NCBI GenBank assembly: GCA_949775045.1
Contig: OX459102.1
Coordinates: 6,692,185-6,756,184 of the forward strand
Reading direction: 5' to 3'
Length of the DNA stretch: 64,000 nt
Source: Metridium senile
Taxonomy: Eukaryota > Cnidaria > Anthozoa > Actiniaria > Metridiidae
The notes under the pieces are model-generated. The model had not been told where the DNA came from. It did no database searches and saw only the letters and a program-made list of their open reading frames with translations. Shown here piece by piece: positions 49,201 through 55,989 of this stretch. Every line of letters starts with the position of its first letter. Position 1 is the first letter of the stretch. Both the position numbers and the translations under genes were made by a program.

Positions 49201-51926
49201 ATACAGTGATAGTGATGATCATATTGGTGATTGTGATGGTGGTGGTGAAGATGGTAGTGATGATGTTGGTTGTTGTTGTGGTCATTGTAATGTTCATGAT
49301 AATCATGATAATGATGGTATTCCTGATGATGATTGTTGCGGTGGTGATAGTGGAGATGATAGTGGCGATTGTGATGATGGTAGTGATGATGATGGTGGTT
49401 GTGGTCATTGTAATGTTCATGATAATCATGATAACGATGGTATTCGTGATGATGGTTCATGGCTGCGGTGGTTGTAGTGACGATGATAGTGGCGATTGCG
49501 ATGATGGTAGTGATGATGATGGTTGTTGTGGTCATTGTAATGTTCATGATAATCATGATAATGATGGTATTCCTGATGATGATTGTTGCGGTGGTAATAG
49601 AGATGATGATGGTGGCGATTGTGATGATGGTAGTGATGACGATGGTTGTTGTGGTCATTGTAATGTTTATGGTAATCATGATGATGGTATTCGTGATGAT
49701 GATTGTTGCGGTGGTGATAGCGACGATGATAGTGGCGATTTTGATGGTGGTAGTAATGATGATGGTTGTTGTGGTCATTGTAATGTTCATGATAATCATG
49801 ATAATGATGGTATTCCTTATGATGATTGTTGCGGTGGTGATAGTGGAGATGATAGTGGCGATAGTGATGATGGTGGTCATATTGCCGGTCTAGTGATCAC
49901 TGTAATATAGACTATTATGGTTGTTTGTTGAATTGTGATGACGATGATGTTATTGGTTATAATGCTGACTGTACGGTAATGCTGACTGTATGGTTTCTTT
50001 GTCAACAGGTAACCGACGCCAAGAAACTGTGGGCCTGGTGTGAAAAGATACTCCTTCCTGGTCTTTACCAGAACCAATGGTATAATGGTCAAAACTTCAT
50101 TGACGAGAAGGAAGGCTTTATATCTGACAAACGAGCCGTGCTGATAAGTATGCCAAGACTGCGACAGGGAAAAGTCAAATCAGGTAATACTCTTCAACAG
50201 GTTCATCTTTTATGGTGACCCGGTAATTCCTTGCAGGAGAGATTCTAGCTAATCGTTATCCATAATCCTCATCATATTGACAATTGATATTGATATTTTT
50301 AATTGATTAGAAAACACCTAAAAGAATCATGACCATCAACATTATCATTGTCGTCTCCGTTATCATCAACCGTATAAGCTTCATTATCATCATATTATTC
50401 ACTTCCATTTTTCAACCTGCGATTTTGCAAAACAAATTTTTAACGTCCATAAATATTATTTTTAATTTTTTTATTATTACTTCTAAACAGAAAAATGTGA
50501 GGGCACTGGATCGTACCCCAAACTTCAAAAGATGTTTCCCGTATGTTACCCATACTACGATCTTTCAAAGGTAGATGAAAGTCCACCATCAACCGATAAC
50601 AACCCACAAGGTAACGTAAAACTAAACGACAGTGTGTTGAGTGGAGCGATCGGCTTTGAAAGGATGTGCCTTCAGCCCTTTATTGTGCAGAGCGCTGAAG
50701 TTCTCGGCACTCTTCCAGCTGTCACAAACGATGGGACATATTCTGGAAGTGGAATGGTAGCTGATTTAGGCTATGACTACCAAACTGCCAAGGAAGTGGT
50801 GCTTAACTTGAAAGAAGACCGCTGGATAACTAGACAAACTAGAATCATTTTTATCGAATTTGTCGTGTTTGAACCGGCCTCTCTGCTCTACGCTTTTGCT
50901 CGTTTTACGTTTGAGCAGCAGCCAACGGGTGCAATCATCGCATCACACAGAATCGAACCATTTGCTTTGTACGGAGTGGGACAAAGTTCTCTGAAAAGCT
51001 TACTTCTACTCGTCGAGCTTGTTTTACTCATCTTCATCGTAATTCTTTTGATAAGACTCATATTAAAGCTTATAAAACAAAAGAAACAGTTCTTCAGAGA
51101 TTTCTGGAATATCCACATGGTATTCATGCTTATTCTTTCCCTCGTGATGATGGCTATGATGTTTGTCCGGGAAAATTACGTCAGAAATCTAATCAAAGCC
51201 ATTCAAGAGAATCCTTACTCGAGGATGAGCTTCGATTACGTCCAGTATGGAACTGACGTGGTAAACGCCGTCGCTGCTGTCGTTATTTTCCTCGCAACTC
51301 TGAAGCTTCTCAGTCTCTTCCGCTTCAACATGAAGATCCAAACGTTCTCTCTTGTGCTATCTATCTCCAAGACGTTCCTTGTGACTTACGGGTTGATTTT
51401 CTTTATCATCTTCTTTGCTTTTGCTCAAATGGCGAGTTTACTATTTGGCCACATTATTCTCATGTACTCCAACCTAACCCGATCGTTTGTAAACGTCTTT
51501 CAAATGTCTCTAGGGAGCGGCCTTTATTTCCATGAATTGAAGGACATACACCCCATCTTGGGTCCGTTCTATATCCTCCTTTACTTCCTGATCAGTACCT
51601 TACTTATAATGAACTTCTTCGTTGCGATCTTGAACGATTCCTACGTTGACGGTTGTGATTCTGTTTCTGATGATTCCAATGAAGACGCCATCATGGCTGA
51701 GTTTATGTCGAGTTACATCAAATCTTCCTTGAAGGATATCTCCAATGATCTTAAGAAGGTTTCTTCCAAAAAGCGAAAAAACACTACCCATAAGGTCGCG
51801 AATGTTTCCGGCAGCGTGAAGCAACCGAACATTTCAGGCAGCGAGGAGCAACCGGACATTTCCAGCAGCGAGGATAAACAGAAGAAAGAGATCGCAGCTT
51901 ATGAAACAGAATATTTCTTATACTAG
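34104..51926 (+). CDS. polycystin-1-like protein (REJ-GAIN/GPS-PLAT-polycystin channel), 15 exons, 5' end missing
   Basis: Fifteen exons (listed separately) join in phase to 2,380 codons and TAG. Order by residue: REJ region with N-glycosylation sites (about 50-520), GAIN-like region (520-1285) with an acidic patch and a Thr/Pro linker, GPS (1285-1325, CVFWN...W...GC...CLCNHLTSF), TM1 (1350-1370), PLAT (1395-1505), TM2-TM6 (about 1561, 1597, 1669, 1706, 1806), the extracellular polycystin (TOP) domain, then S2-S6 (about 2070, 2109, 2156, 2196, 2258) with pore helix at 2238. This is the 11-TM architecture of the PKD1 family, known to self-cleave at the GPS and often to pair with PKD2-type subunits in cilia or sperm membranes. 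The usual N-terminal WSC, lectin and PKD repeats were not found, so upstream exons are missing or absent. Orthology to a particular PKD1 paralogue cannot be decided. Confidence 0.9.
34333..34762. mobile_element. 430-bp MITE with long inverted repeats
   Basis: Left AGCTACGGTAATACGAGCAA and right TTGCTCGTATTACCGTAGCT are exact inverse copies; the arms extend about 130 bp with the recurring motif CAACTTGTCTCGC. Flanks TTAGTTA and TTAGTAA resemble a 7-bp target duplication. No transposase. Confidence 0.85.
34800..36385. repeat. (TTTG)n composite minisatellite
   Basis: 1.6 kb of TTTG with a recurring longer unit (TGCTCATTCCTTTGTTTGAG then TGTTTGTGTGTTTGTACTTTG) about every 65-100 bp, roughly a dozen times. 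Cys/Phe/Val/Leu-rich frames of over 200 codons here are artefacts. Confidence 0.95.
36661..36977. mobile_element. probable inverted-repeat DNA element
   Basis: TTTATTATATGGCTTTTTTT at 36661 is mirrored by TAGCCATATAATAAAAAAAA at 36956. Contains CCAATCAGAGCGCGCG near its right end, a phrase I associate with DNA elements. Moderate support. Confidence 0.4.
36974..37076. mobile_element. palindromic element with CACTTAATGACTG arms
   Basis: Two arms of about 50 bp (left ACTTAATGACTGATCCCTCG, right GAGGGAAACAGTTAG read in inverse) meet at TCGAATTCTCGGG. Foldback repeat; I recall similar sequence as abundant in coral and anemone genomes, which is memory and not checked. Confidence 0.6.
37135..37310 (+). 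CDS. polycystin-1-like exon B (start of REJ region)
   Basis: Acceptor AATGTTGCAG, donor GAG|GTAATG. Two bases complete GCT. Encodes GCGEQPYMNVAMQFGDHDVS to MKMARISE, including the Cys-containing start typical of the segment preceding REJ in invertebrate PKD1-like proteins. Ends on a codon boundary. Confidence 0.8.
37311..37705 (+). other. intron B-C with CAT/ATC repeats
   Basis: 395 bp; imperfect ATC/CAT triplets at about 37560-37660. Ends TTGTGTTCTTTCAG. Confidence 0.75.
37706..38006 (+). CDS. polycystin-1-like exon C (REJ region)
   Basis: Acceptor TTCTTTCAG, donor CGG|GTAAGT. Encodes SGELSKLIPICNGTAFNITT to SFDKDVYNT, with the YVMTKAWSVNNS beta-strand pattern and NVT, NIT sequons. Leaves one base. 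The long frame reading on into the following repeat is an artefact of (TTCC)n. Confidence 0.85.
38007..38706. repeat. intron C-D: (TTCC)n then degenerate (ATTC)n
   Basis: From 20 bp after the donor: about 170 bp of pure TTCC (near 42 copies, 38027-38197), then about 490 bp of ATTC/ATCC/TTTC variants up to the acceptor TCCTTTGCAG. The plus strand of almost the whole intron is T/C/A with few G, so it can form triplex DNA. Confidence 0.95.
38707..39028 (+). CDS. polycystin-1-like exon D (REJ domain)
   Basis: Encodes LDARPYEKDLNYIWTCHIST to SPPNHALR. The NYIWTC (Tyr-x-Trp-x-Cys) and GGCFNTG segments are hallmarks of the receptor-for-egg-jelly region. Enters with two bases (GCG Ala), leaves two (AG|GTAAGG). 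Confidence 0.85.
39029..39558 (+). other. intron D-E
   Basis: 530 bp without recognised repeats; ends TTTCGTTTCTTCAG. Confidence 0.7.
39559..39713 (+). CDS. polycystin-1-like exon E (REJ region)
   Basis: One base completes AGG. Encodes CLFNCGRLVKVTARLGLEPY to NVGFGPS, with CxxNC and two further cysteines (YCDDANGC) that probably form disulfides. Donor AA|GTATGG is non-ideal. Phase 1 at exit. Confidence 0.8.
39881..40335 (+). CDS. polycystin-1-like exon F (REJ domain C-terminal part)
   Basis: Acceptor TTTACTTCAG. Encodes ETVWESVPKYKSLTTSDNIF to NVFINLT. Contains LPHSGNCTTDKE and VTCKDWVDVDPYLRYEAWA, matching the conserved REJ pattern P-x-x-G-x-C, C-x-x-W-x-D-x-D-x-x-L-x-Y. Donor ACG|GTAAGT on a codon boundary. 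Confidence 0.9.
40896..41047. mobile_element. foldback MITE
   Basis: Arms of about 57 bp (left TCCTTTTAATAAGTCCCGAA, right TTCGGGACTTATTAAAAGGG) are nearly perfect inverse copies separated by about 38 bp; GACGTCAA lies in both arms. Confidence 0.85.
41124..41180 (+). repeat. 57-nt near-perfect hairpin
   Basis: A 23-bp stem (CATGCATTCAGGATGGCACT plus TTA, pairing with TAAAGTGTCATCC...) and an 11-nt loop. In plus-strand RNA the only irregularity is a G-U pair. Could be a MITE remnant or a small-RNA hairpin; nothing proves transcription beyond being in an intron. Confidence 0.75.
41360..41518 (+). CDS. polycystin-1-like exon G
   Basis: Acceptor TTTCTTTAG, donor AAG|GTGCGA (weak). 53 codons, phase 0 at both ends: VDPPEIEDPGQTLLDMLNSD to ISASEKMK. 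Start of the GAIN-like helical region that follows REJ. Confidence 0.8.
41519..41715. repeat. intron G-H with GAT repeats
   Basis: Imperfect GAT/GGT triplets over most of the intron. Minus-strand His-rich frames here are artefacts. Confidence 0.85.
41716..41841 (+). CDS. polycystin-1-like exon H
   Basis: Acceptor TGTATCTCATAG, donor CAG|GTATAA. 42 codons, phase 0: IRDKIIGSMVSVPPNSSQSI to SGELSVEGQ. The alternation of helix and INLVSGVL strand fits GAIN subdomain A. Confidence 0.8.
41842..42450 (+). other. intron H-I with tandem duplication of its own acceptor
   Basis: The last 110-114 bp (from about 42377, ACGGGAAAATG) also occur at 42267, including acceptor CCTAATTCTATCGTAG (AG at 42335-42336) and the next 30 bases of exon I. 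A run of AGTGGAC repeats lies near 42150. Confidence 0.85.
42451..42675 (+). CDS. polycystin-1-like exon I, acidic stretch
   Basis: Acceptor CCTATCGTAG, donor GAG|GTATAT. 75 codons, phase 0: MQSVASAMSMSEALSGDNST to ESKPANATE. Contains GDENEEGGDGSGSGDDEE, a low-complexity acidic insert, probably an extracellular flexible loop. Confidence 0.85.
42915..43139 (+). CDS. polycystin-1-like exon J
   Basis: Acceptor TTGTTGTTACAG, donor CAG|GTAAGT. 75 codons, phase 0: LKNVAQTCINATNSISTTLL to MKSLVANGTQ. GAIN-like helical part; the sequence P(S/A)F near the end matches GAIN domains of PKD1-like proteins. Confidence 0.85.
43140..43836 (+). other. intron J-K with MITE copy 2
   Basis: 697 bp; holds the TTACATGGG-family MITE (43302-43438). 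The rest is plain AT-rich DNA. Confidence 0.7.
43302..43438. mobile_element. MITE copy 2, TACATGGGCGC ends, TTAA flanks
   Basis: TTAATACATGGGCGCTTGGA on the left and CCGCGCGCCCTTGTATTAA on the right are inverse. TTAA at both edges fits a piggyBac-type target duplication. Same family as 31037-31169. Confidence 0.7.
43837..45447 (+). CDS. polycystin-1-like exon K (large; GAIN, Thr/Pro linker, furin-like sites, start of GPS)
   Basis: Acceptor TTTATTCAG, donor AGG|GTATGT. 537 codons, phase 0: CPPNATCAAADMF to STGGCR. The first part is Cys-rich with more than a dozen N-glycosylation sequons. Around residues 1113-1160 a mucin-like run of Pro and Thr (PPPTTTSSPTTS) is followed by basic cleavage motifs RRGKRS and QRTRRA, both furin-like. 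It ends in the first half of the GPS, CVFWNETTEMWSTGGC. The exon is unusually large and the linker interrupts what is usually a compact GAIN domain. Confidence 0.9.
45647..45953. mobile_element. piggyBac-like MITE, TTAA target duplication, inside the LINE
   Basis: Inverted ends GGATACGGTCCACGTTCGCA / TGCGAACGTGGACCGTATCC, arms about 75 bp. TTAA on both sides (45643-45646, 45954-45957). Removing it with one TTAA rejoins the LINE reading GCG TTT AAC ACT (DAFNTHF). Confidence 0.9.
46261..46360. mobile_element. 100-bp hAT-like MITE inside the LINE
   Basis: Flanked by TCTATCGCC at 46252-46260 and 46361-46369 (8-9 bp duplication). Ends TAGCCTTCTCCGCA / TGCGGAAGAGGCTG are inverse. Removal restores the LINE codons for LLYRPISLL. 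Confidence 0.85.
46943..47179 (+). CDS. polycystin-1-like exon L (GPS second half, TM1)
   Basis: Acceptor TTCTAATTCCAG, donor CTG|GTATGT. 79 codons, phase 0. VCLCNHLTSFGSDLVV completes the GPS; known family biology places autocleavage between L and T of HLT (residues 1318/1319). TM1 follows (NFSVLFTLIGLFLLYIVVVI), then basic RRADRRHD on the cytosolic side. Confidence 0.92.
47180..47663 (+). other. intron L-M with foldback repeat and GAT run
   Basis: A foldback repeat (47382-47507) and GATGATGACGAC repeats (47508-47590). Ends CTTCATGTCCAG. Confidence 0.75.
47382..47507. mobile_element. foldback element
   Basis: AACTAAGGCACTGAGAATTT and AATTCTCAGAGCCTTAGTT are inverse; arms about 50 bp with AATCATCAAAAA / TTTTTGATGATTT inside. 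No target duplication identified. Confidence 0.7.
47664..49055 (+). CDS. polycystin-1-like exon M (PLAT domain, TM2-TM6)
   Basis: Acceptor ATGTCCAG, donor TCG|GTAAGC. 464 codons, phase 0. PLAT/LH2 domain: FNYEITVSTGTFRGSGTTAN to NDWFAVDKGDG (residues 1395-1505), with IRIWHNN and the W-F lipid-facing pattern. TM2 at CCFSLLFTAMLANAMFYQ, TM3 at QIIIGIQSGLIVAPVNILIM, a charged cytosolic loop, TM4 at WVVYIAYTLSLLSVLASG, TM5 at ILVVQPLKVLLLATLFSLVF, a Q/N/T-rich loop, TM6 at HLTFFLLLSTILFGSQ. The donor at 49056 is chosen because reading on gives only Asp/Gly/Cys repeats. Confidence 0.92.
49056..50008. repeat. intron M-N: GAT-rich minisatellite, period about 123 bp
   Basis: GAT triplets containing the phrase GGTCATTGTAATGTTCATGA at 49280, 49403, 49530, 49653 and 49773: five units 120-127 bp long. 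The intron stays open in the exon's frame until 49910, so retention would add some 285 Asp-rich codons. Long frames on both strands here are artefacts. Confidence 0.9.
50009..50183 (+). CDS. polycystin-1-like exon N (start of polycystin/TOP domain)
   Basis: Acceptor TTTGTCAACAG, donor CAG|GTAATA, leaving one base. Encodes VTDAKKLWAWCEKILLPGLY to PRLRQGKVKSG. The motifs W-x-W...LLPGLY, QWYNGQ and PRLRQ are the conserved opening of the polycystin extracellular domain. Confidence 0.92.
50491..51926 (+). CDS. polycystin-1-like exon O (polycystin channel domain, C-terminus)
   Basis: Acceptor TTCTAAACAG; two bases complete GAA. KCEGTGSYPKLQ and Y-S-G-S-G-M-V-A-D-L-G, then DRWITRQTRIIFIEFVVFEP belong to the TOP domain. 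S2-S6 follow; S5 has FFIIFFAFAQMASLLFG, the pore helix FVNVFQMSLGSGLYF, and S6 LGPFYILLYFLISTLLIMNF then FVAILNDSY. In PKD2 the filter is LGD; here LGS. The tail is Lys/Ser-rich with three related 12-residue repeats (NVSGSVKQP, NISGSEEQP, DISSSEDKQ) and ends in YFLY, TAG. No coiled coil seen. Confidence 0.95.
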
Positions 51927-52494
51927 TCACAATCCAAAAATATATGGCGTGAAATTTAAATAACTTTTATTCGTGACTGGGTAGCCTCTGATACACTTGT
52001 AAACTTCTTTTGTGAACACGAGGCTTGCAAGTCAAGAACAATAGAAAGTCGCCATATTTTAATTCGCACAATATTTTACCCAATATTAATCATAATCGCT
52101 ATTATAAGAAAAGCATGCGCGCTGATTGGTCGAGGACGAACTTTGATCAAAAAATAATTTCTTTCAAAAGCCTTAATCACTCTTTAAATAATCGCGTGTT
52201 ATATTACAACATTTATTCTCAGATTCAGGAAATAATAACCTCGACTTTGTTGAGTATTTCATAAGTATTAATCTTAGTGCGTTCTATCACCACGACGTAT
52301 AGCCTATTGTTTGCAAATATAGATGCTTTAAACATTCACGATGCAATGGTTACAATACATATTAATTTTTTTTTTTTTTTGATATAATCTGACGAAGGGT
52401 AACAAACCATTATCGTTGAAGTGCAACCCCAGAAGTTTGATGTCTCGTTTGCAACTAGCATTTTTCGGCCGACTATCAAATTACTAGGAATGAG
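51927..52494. other. 3' flank of the polycystin-like gene
   Basis: Presumably contains the 3' UTR, but I see no canonical AATAAA close to the stop. A 27-bp segment (52035-52061) reappears inverted at the window end. A T-run lies at 52368-52380. Confidence 0.5.
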
Positions 52495-52975
52495 TTTGGC
52501 CGAGTGATCCAAAAATTGCGCTTCGTCGATCGATCGCTAAATACCGTTACATCCGGCGTGGCTGTAAAAGGAGATTTACCGTTCGATTTACGTGTTTTAA
52601 AAGATCTATCGATCAAGTGTCATTTTCGCTAACCCGGTCAAACTCGATTCCCGTCCCGGGCGATATGATTGCGTTGTGTCCTTGGGCAGGACACTTTACT
52701 TTCTATGTGCCTCGTCTGCTTTCACTCTAATCCTATATAAGGTGGACGTTAAATATCTTGTTGTGCTGTGTGCAAAGAGTAGGGGGTGATTCGCGGTACA
52801 ATAGCCAGGCCTTGGAGGCATTCACTAACAACACTCATGAATGTAAACTGCTGGTTTTGAGCAGTCCGATAAGTCCTCCATATACACATTAGTAGATTGT
52901 AAAGCGCTATGAACTATTTGAGAGATTTAGCGCTATATAAATGAGGCATATTAATATTATTATTAAACTCGTTCC
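52495..52975 (+). mobile_element. tRNA-derived SINE, interrupted head
   Basis: A-box-like TGGCCGAGTGATCC (tRNA-Leu/Ser-like) starts near 52497; a B-box-like GGTCAAACTCGATTCC follows about 140 bp later instead of about 40, so the head has gained sequence. The body has GTGTCCTTGGGCAGGACACT and the tail AAAGCGCTATGAAC... AGCGCTATATAAATGAGGCA then ATT repeats. Confidence 0.65.
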
Positions 52976-53153
52976 TAGTATTTTGATTGACGGCCCACAA
53001 AAATGCTATACGAGCAATCAAACTTGGGGATCGCACTTTAATGATAACCGTAATAACGTCCAAAATGTTAATAAATATTCAACGTGCAATGTACATACAT
53101 TTCAGACAGAAAACCTAAACATTACTGAGGGAGCTATTTAATGCACAGGAGCC

Positions 53154-53281
53154 GGTTGCACGAAGCCTGAATTTCGCTATCCACCGGATAAATCCCATAT
53201 CGAACGGACAAAACCTAAACAAATTCTATACACTGGATAATGTTTATTCAGTGGACAACTTTATTCAGGCTTCGTACAACC
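53154..53281. mobile_element. MITE copy a, GTTGCACGAAGCCTG ends
   Basis: GGTTGCACGAAGCCTGAATT on the left, TTCAGGCTTCGTACAACC on the right: inverse ends around GGATAA-rich internal sequence. The opposite orientation is found at 63388-63480. Confidence 0.8.
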
Positions 53282-53927
53282 AAAGGCAGCCCAAGCTCAT
53301 CAATACAGTGTTTATATGCACTTTAACGGTCATAATTCGAATTCTCTAAATTTCTATGAATAAAAATGTCTCTATGGATAAAAACGACTCGCCTTGATAA
53401 TTTGTTGTGTCTTTTATTACTTGGCCGAGTTTGAAGCCATATGGAAGACATTTCACTTGACTGTTTAATTTGGTTTACCCCTTCCTATAAATAGGGGTTG
53501 GACTTCACCAGTAGAAAGCTGCGTTTTTATTGGCCCCATTAGACAGCACCGCTATTGTTTGGTTATGTTTAGGGCAATTGTTTGGAAAGACTCTATTGTT
53601 TTTCAAACCAATCCTAAACGATGTTCCGAGTCGGTGAAGACTCGCCCATAAATAGACCTCAATAAATCCCAGAAAAATAAAGCCACGGCCACAATTTCTA
53701 GTCAGAGCCAAAGAAGAGATCCTAATGCTTCTTTCCATTGCGGTCAAAGGTCCATTCCTGCTAAAATCCCCATGCTAAAACGAAAATTCTTCAAGTACAA
53801 GACCACTTACGACTTTTTACTCACAGCTCGGCACAGCCGCCATAGGCACCTCCAAGCCCGAATACTCCACTTTCGAGTTCCGCCACAAACTCGTTCACAG
53901 TCTCCCGCTTGGCTGACCGAGTGGTCA
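53282..53927. other. intergenic DNA without recognised features
   Basis: Short frames only. No homology recognised. Confidence 0.4.
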
Positions 53928-53992
53928 AAACGAGGCTTACACAGCGTGCCTTGTGTAGTTTCCCTAGCGAACTGTTGTTTACAACTGTATAC

Positions 53993-54232
53993 ATGTCTTC
54001 AAACGATAAATTTAACAATCTAAACCAATTCAAATCCACAAACGACCTAAGAAAACGCAAAGTTGAAGAGCTGAAGGCGATCTTGAGGAACTTTGGCGAA
54101 CCATTAAGCGAAAAAAAGGACGATCTTGTCCTTTGTTGCTTCGTTCTTGATGAACGATCGAAAGCTGGCCCTTTGACTGACACAAACAACGATCCTGTGC
54201 CTTCTACCAGTTATAGAGCTGATGTTACTTAA
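53993..54232 (+). CDS. small SAP-domain protein or exon
   Basis: 79 codons from ATG (53993) to TAA; an upstream ATG at 53909 is in frame, but the 53993 start gives a compact domain at once. LRKRKVEELKAILRNFGEPL then SEKKDDLVLCCF matches the SAP helix-turn-helix DNA-binding motif (hydrophobic, VxELKxxLxxxG, K-x-D-L-V). SAP motifs bind AT-rich DNA and often open proteins encoded by repeated genes in invertebrates. The rest is polar. Could be a first exon; no good donor evaluated. Confidence 0.5.
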   Translation: MSSNDKFNNLNQFKSTNDLRKRKVEELKAILRNFGEPLSEKKDDLVLCCFVLDERSKAGPLTDTNNDPVPSTSYRADVT

Positions 54233-54416
54233 TATGAAGTAATCATTAGAGGAGCCAACAATTGTGTGGATAACCGGTCGTTTCGAGCTTTCTCCTCGAG
54301 CTCTTTATTATAAGTCGTTTCACGATCGAGCTAGCGTACTGAGTACGTCAGTTCGAGCTTTTATATAAATATACATACGATTTATGTATAAAATATACAT
54401 AATAATACAGATATAT

Positions 54417-54440
54417 ACATATATATATATATATATATTA
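54417..54440. repeat. (AT)n microsatellite
   Basis: TATATACATATATATATATA within a longer AT-rich stretch (54360-54480). Confidence 0.85.
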
Positions 54441-54794
54441 TACATTGTATGTATTATAATTGATATCTCAGAAAAATAATTATATATTTTTTAAATCGTC
54501 TAAATGTAACGCAGTCACTGAGTGTCACTTTATAATACACGTACACAACTACGAAATAAACTGATTAGCGTATACCGTAAAACACATGTAATTCGGTGTT
54601 TACTTAAACCACACACACTCCACTAATGACAATAAACTTTTATATAATGTATTAGTTATAATAAGCTTGACAAATGTAAGTTTTCGACGAGTTTATTGCC
54701 GACAAGCGGTCAGTTTTGAAAGCGCTTTTAAGAACACCGAATCATAATAAAACGCAACACTTCGATTCAAATCAAGTAAAACACAAGTTATTCT

Positions 54795-55170
54795 GTTATT
54801 CACATCATATTGAAATATTGTCAAGAATTTCTAACTCCATAGTTGAATCCTCATTCGTTTTAATAACAGTCAAATATGGTTCAGGATCTGTTTGGATCAG
54901 TAGTTTGTCATGGAAAGATCGAATTCTCAGTCGACATCTTGTACCGCCGGGAGACTTGTAAATGTCTTCTCTTTTAAAATGTTCCTCACAAATTTAGGTA
55001 AAACCATTCACAATCTCTTCCGTGTTGTCTTTTTTGTCAGGATAGACCATGGATCTCGTTGTGGATTCTTTTGGGGAAACTTGAACAAGCTAAGTCCTGT
55101 CGGACTGTCATCTTTCCTCGAGTATTGAGCATTCGAGCAGCCAAAACAAGCACATTCTCGGTCGAAACCC
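54795..55170 (-). pseudogene. broken THAP-domain gene
   Basis: Minus strand from about 55154: CACFGCSNAQYSRKDD, then FKFPQKNPQRDPWSILTKK, then after a frameshift and a TAA, ICEEHFKREDIYKSP followed by GGTRCRLR. This is the C2CH pattern of THAP zinc fingers (C-x-x-x-G-C, FP...R..W, C-x-x-H-F). The frameshift near 54990 and the in-frame stop make it inactive. Probably from a THAP-bearing transposase or a transposon-derived gene. Confidence 0.7.
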
Positions 55171-55343
55171 GAACTTTTTCTCTTCTTTGGTTATTGCATA
55201 GCTTTCTACAACGTATTCCAGCACATTACGAAGTTTTTCGAGCAAGTTTTTAGTCATAAAAGACCTATCTATATATCACACGTCGATCTTTTGCTCAATT
55301 CTTTTTGTTTCGCTGCAATATTTACGCTGTGTAAGCCTCGTTT

Positions 55344-55790
55344 CCAATCCGCCCGCAAGCTTCGTCAGCGGTTCTCCAAATGAACGCTAAGAACTCGAAA
55401 AGGGAGTATTGTATGACAGTCACGTTTTGTCACTCCTAGCCGGGGTAGGCAGCGTCAGATTTCTTCCAAATTTATTATTGGTTGTTTTTGTACATCTAGT
55501 TTCAAGAAGGTTAGTTATATGTGTTTTAAAAAAACTCGTTAATGATTCATAACTTTTTTGTCCAAACCGATGCTCCTCTCTGGTCACGAGGAAAGCATTG
55601 TATACCGCATAATCTTAGTTTGAAACGGGAAGGGATTTGAATGCGGCCCAAGTGAATAATGGTGTAGAATTGAAGAACAATGGAATGCAAATGAACATGA
55701 AACATTATATAATGGTACGTGTCATCATATAATGCTTCGTTTCCATTATTCAGATATTACCTTCCCCTTCGTCTCATTGGTTCATCATGG
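55344..55790. other. intergenic; one stray minisatellite monomer
   Basis: A single 33-bp monomer (TTTTTGTACATCTAGTTTCA AGAAGGTTAG) lies at about 55485-55520, some 500 bp before the array of the same unit. Otherwise nothing recognised. Confidence 0.5.
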
Positions 55791-55794
55791 CTAG

Positions 55795-55940
55795 TGGGTC
55801 ATTTGCGGGCCGGATAGTGGGTTCATTTGCGGGCCTGAATTCATTTGCGGGCCGGCTAGTGGGTTCATTTGTGGGTCTGGATTCATTTGCGGGACGGCCA
55901 GTTGGTTTCTTTAGAGGGTCTGGATTCACTCGCGGGTCTC
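55795..55940. repeat. GC-richer minisatellite (TTCATTTGCGGGCCGG)
   Basis: Repeats of TCATTTGCGGGCCGGCTAGT GGG and shorter variants, period about 24 and 42 bp. Confidence 0.8.
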
Positions 55941-55989
55941 AGATCAACCATTCCAGATGGACAACGTTAATTGAAATAGGTGTATACAG

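Larger units (their letters stand above)
53928..55343. mobile_element. possible 1.4-kb DNA transposon remnant with 20-bp inverted ends
   Basis: AAACGAGGCTTACACAGCGT at 53928-53947 is the exact inverse of 55324-55343. Between them lie a SAP-domain ORF (plus strand) and a broken THAP domain (minus strand), both domains common in transposon-derived proteins. No target duplication is visible beside the ends. Confidence 0.45.

Noticed and set aside
48990..49880. 296-codon minus-strand frame of Thr/Ile/His
   Set aside because: Antisense of the GAT minisatellite intron.
52495..52660. tRNA-Leu/Ser gene
   Set aside because: The A-box and B-box are about 140 bp apart and the rest is SINE.
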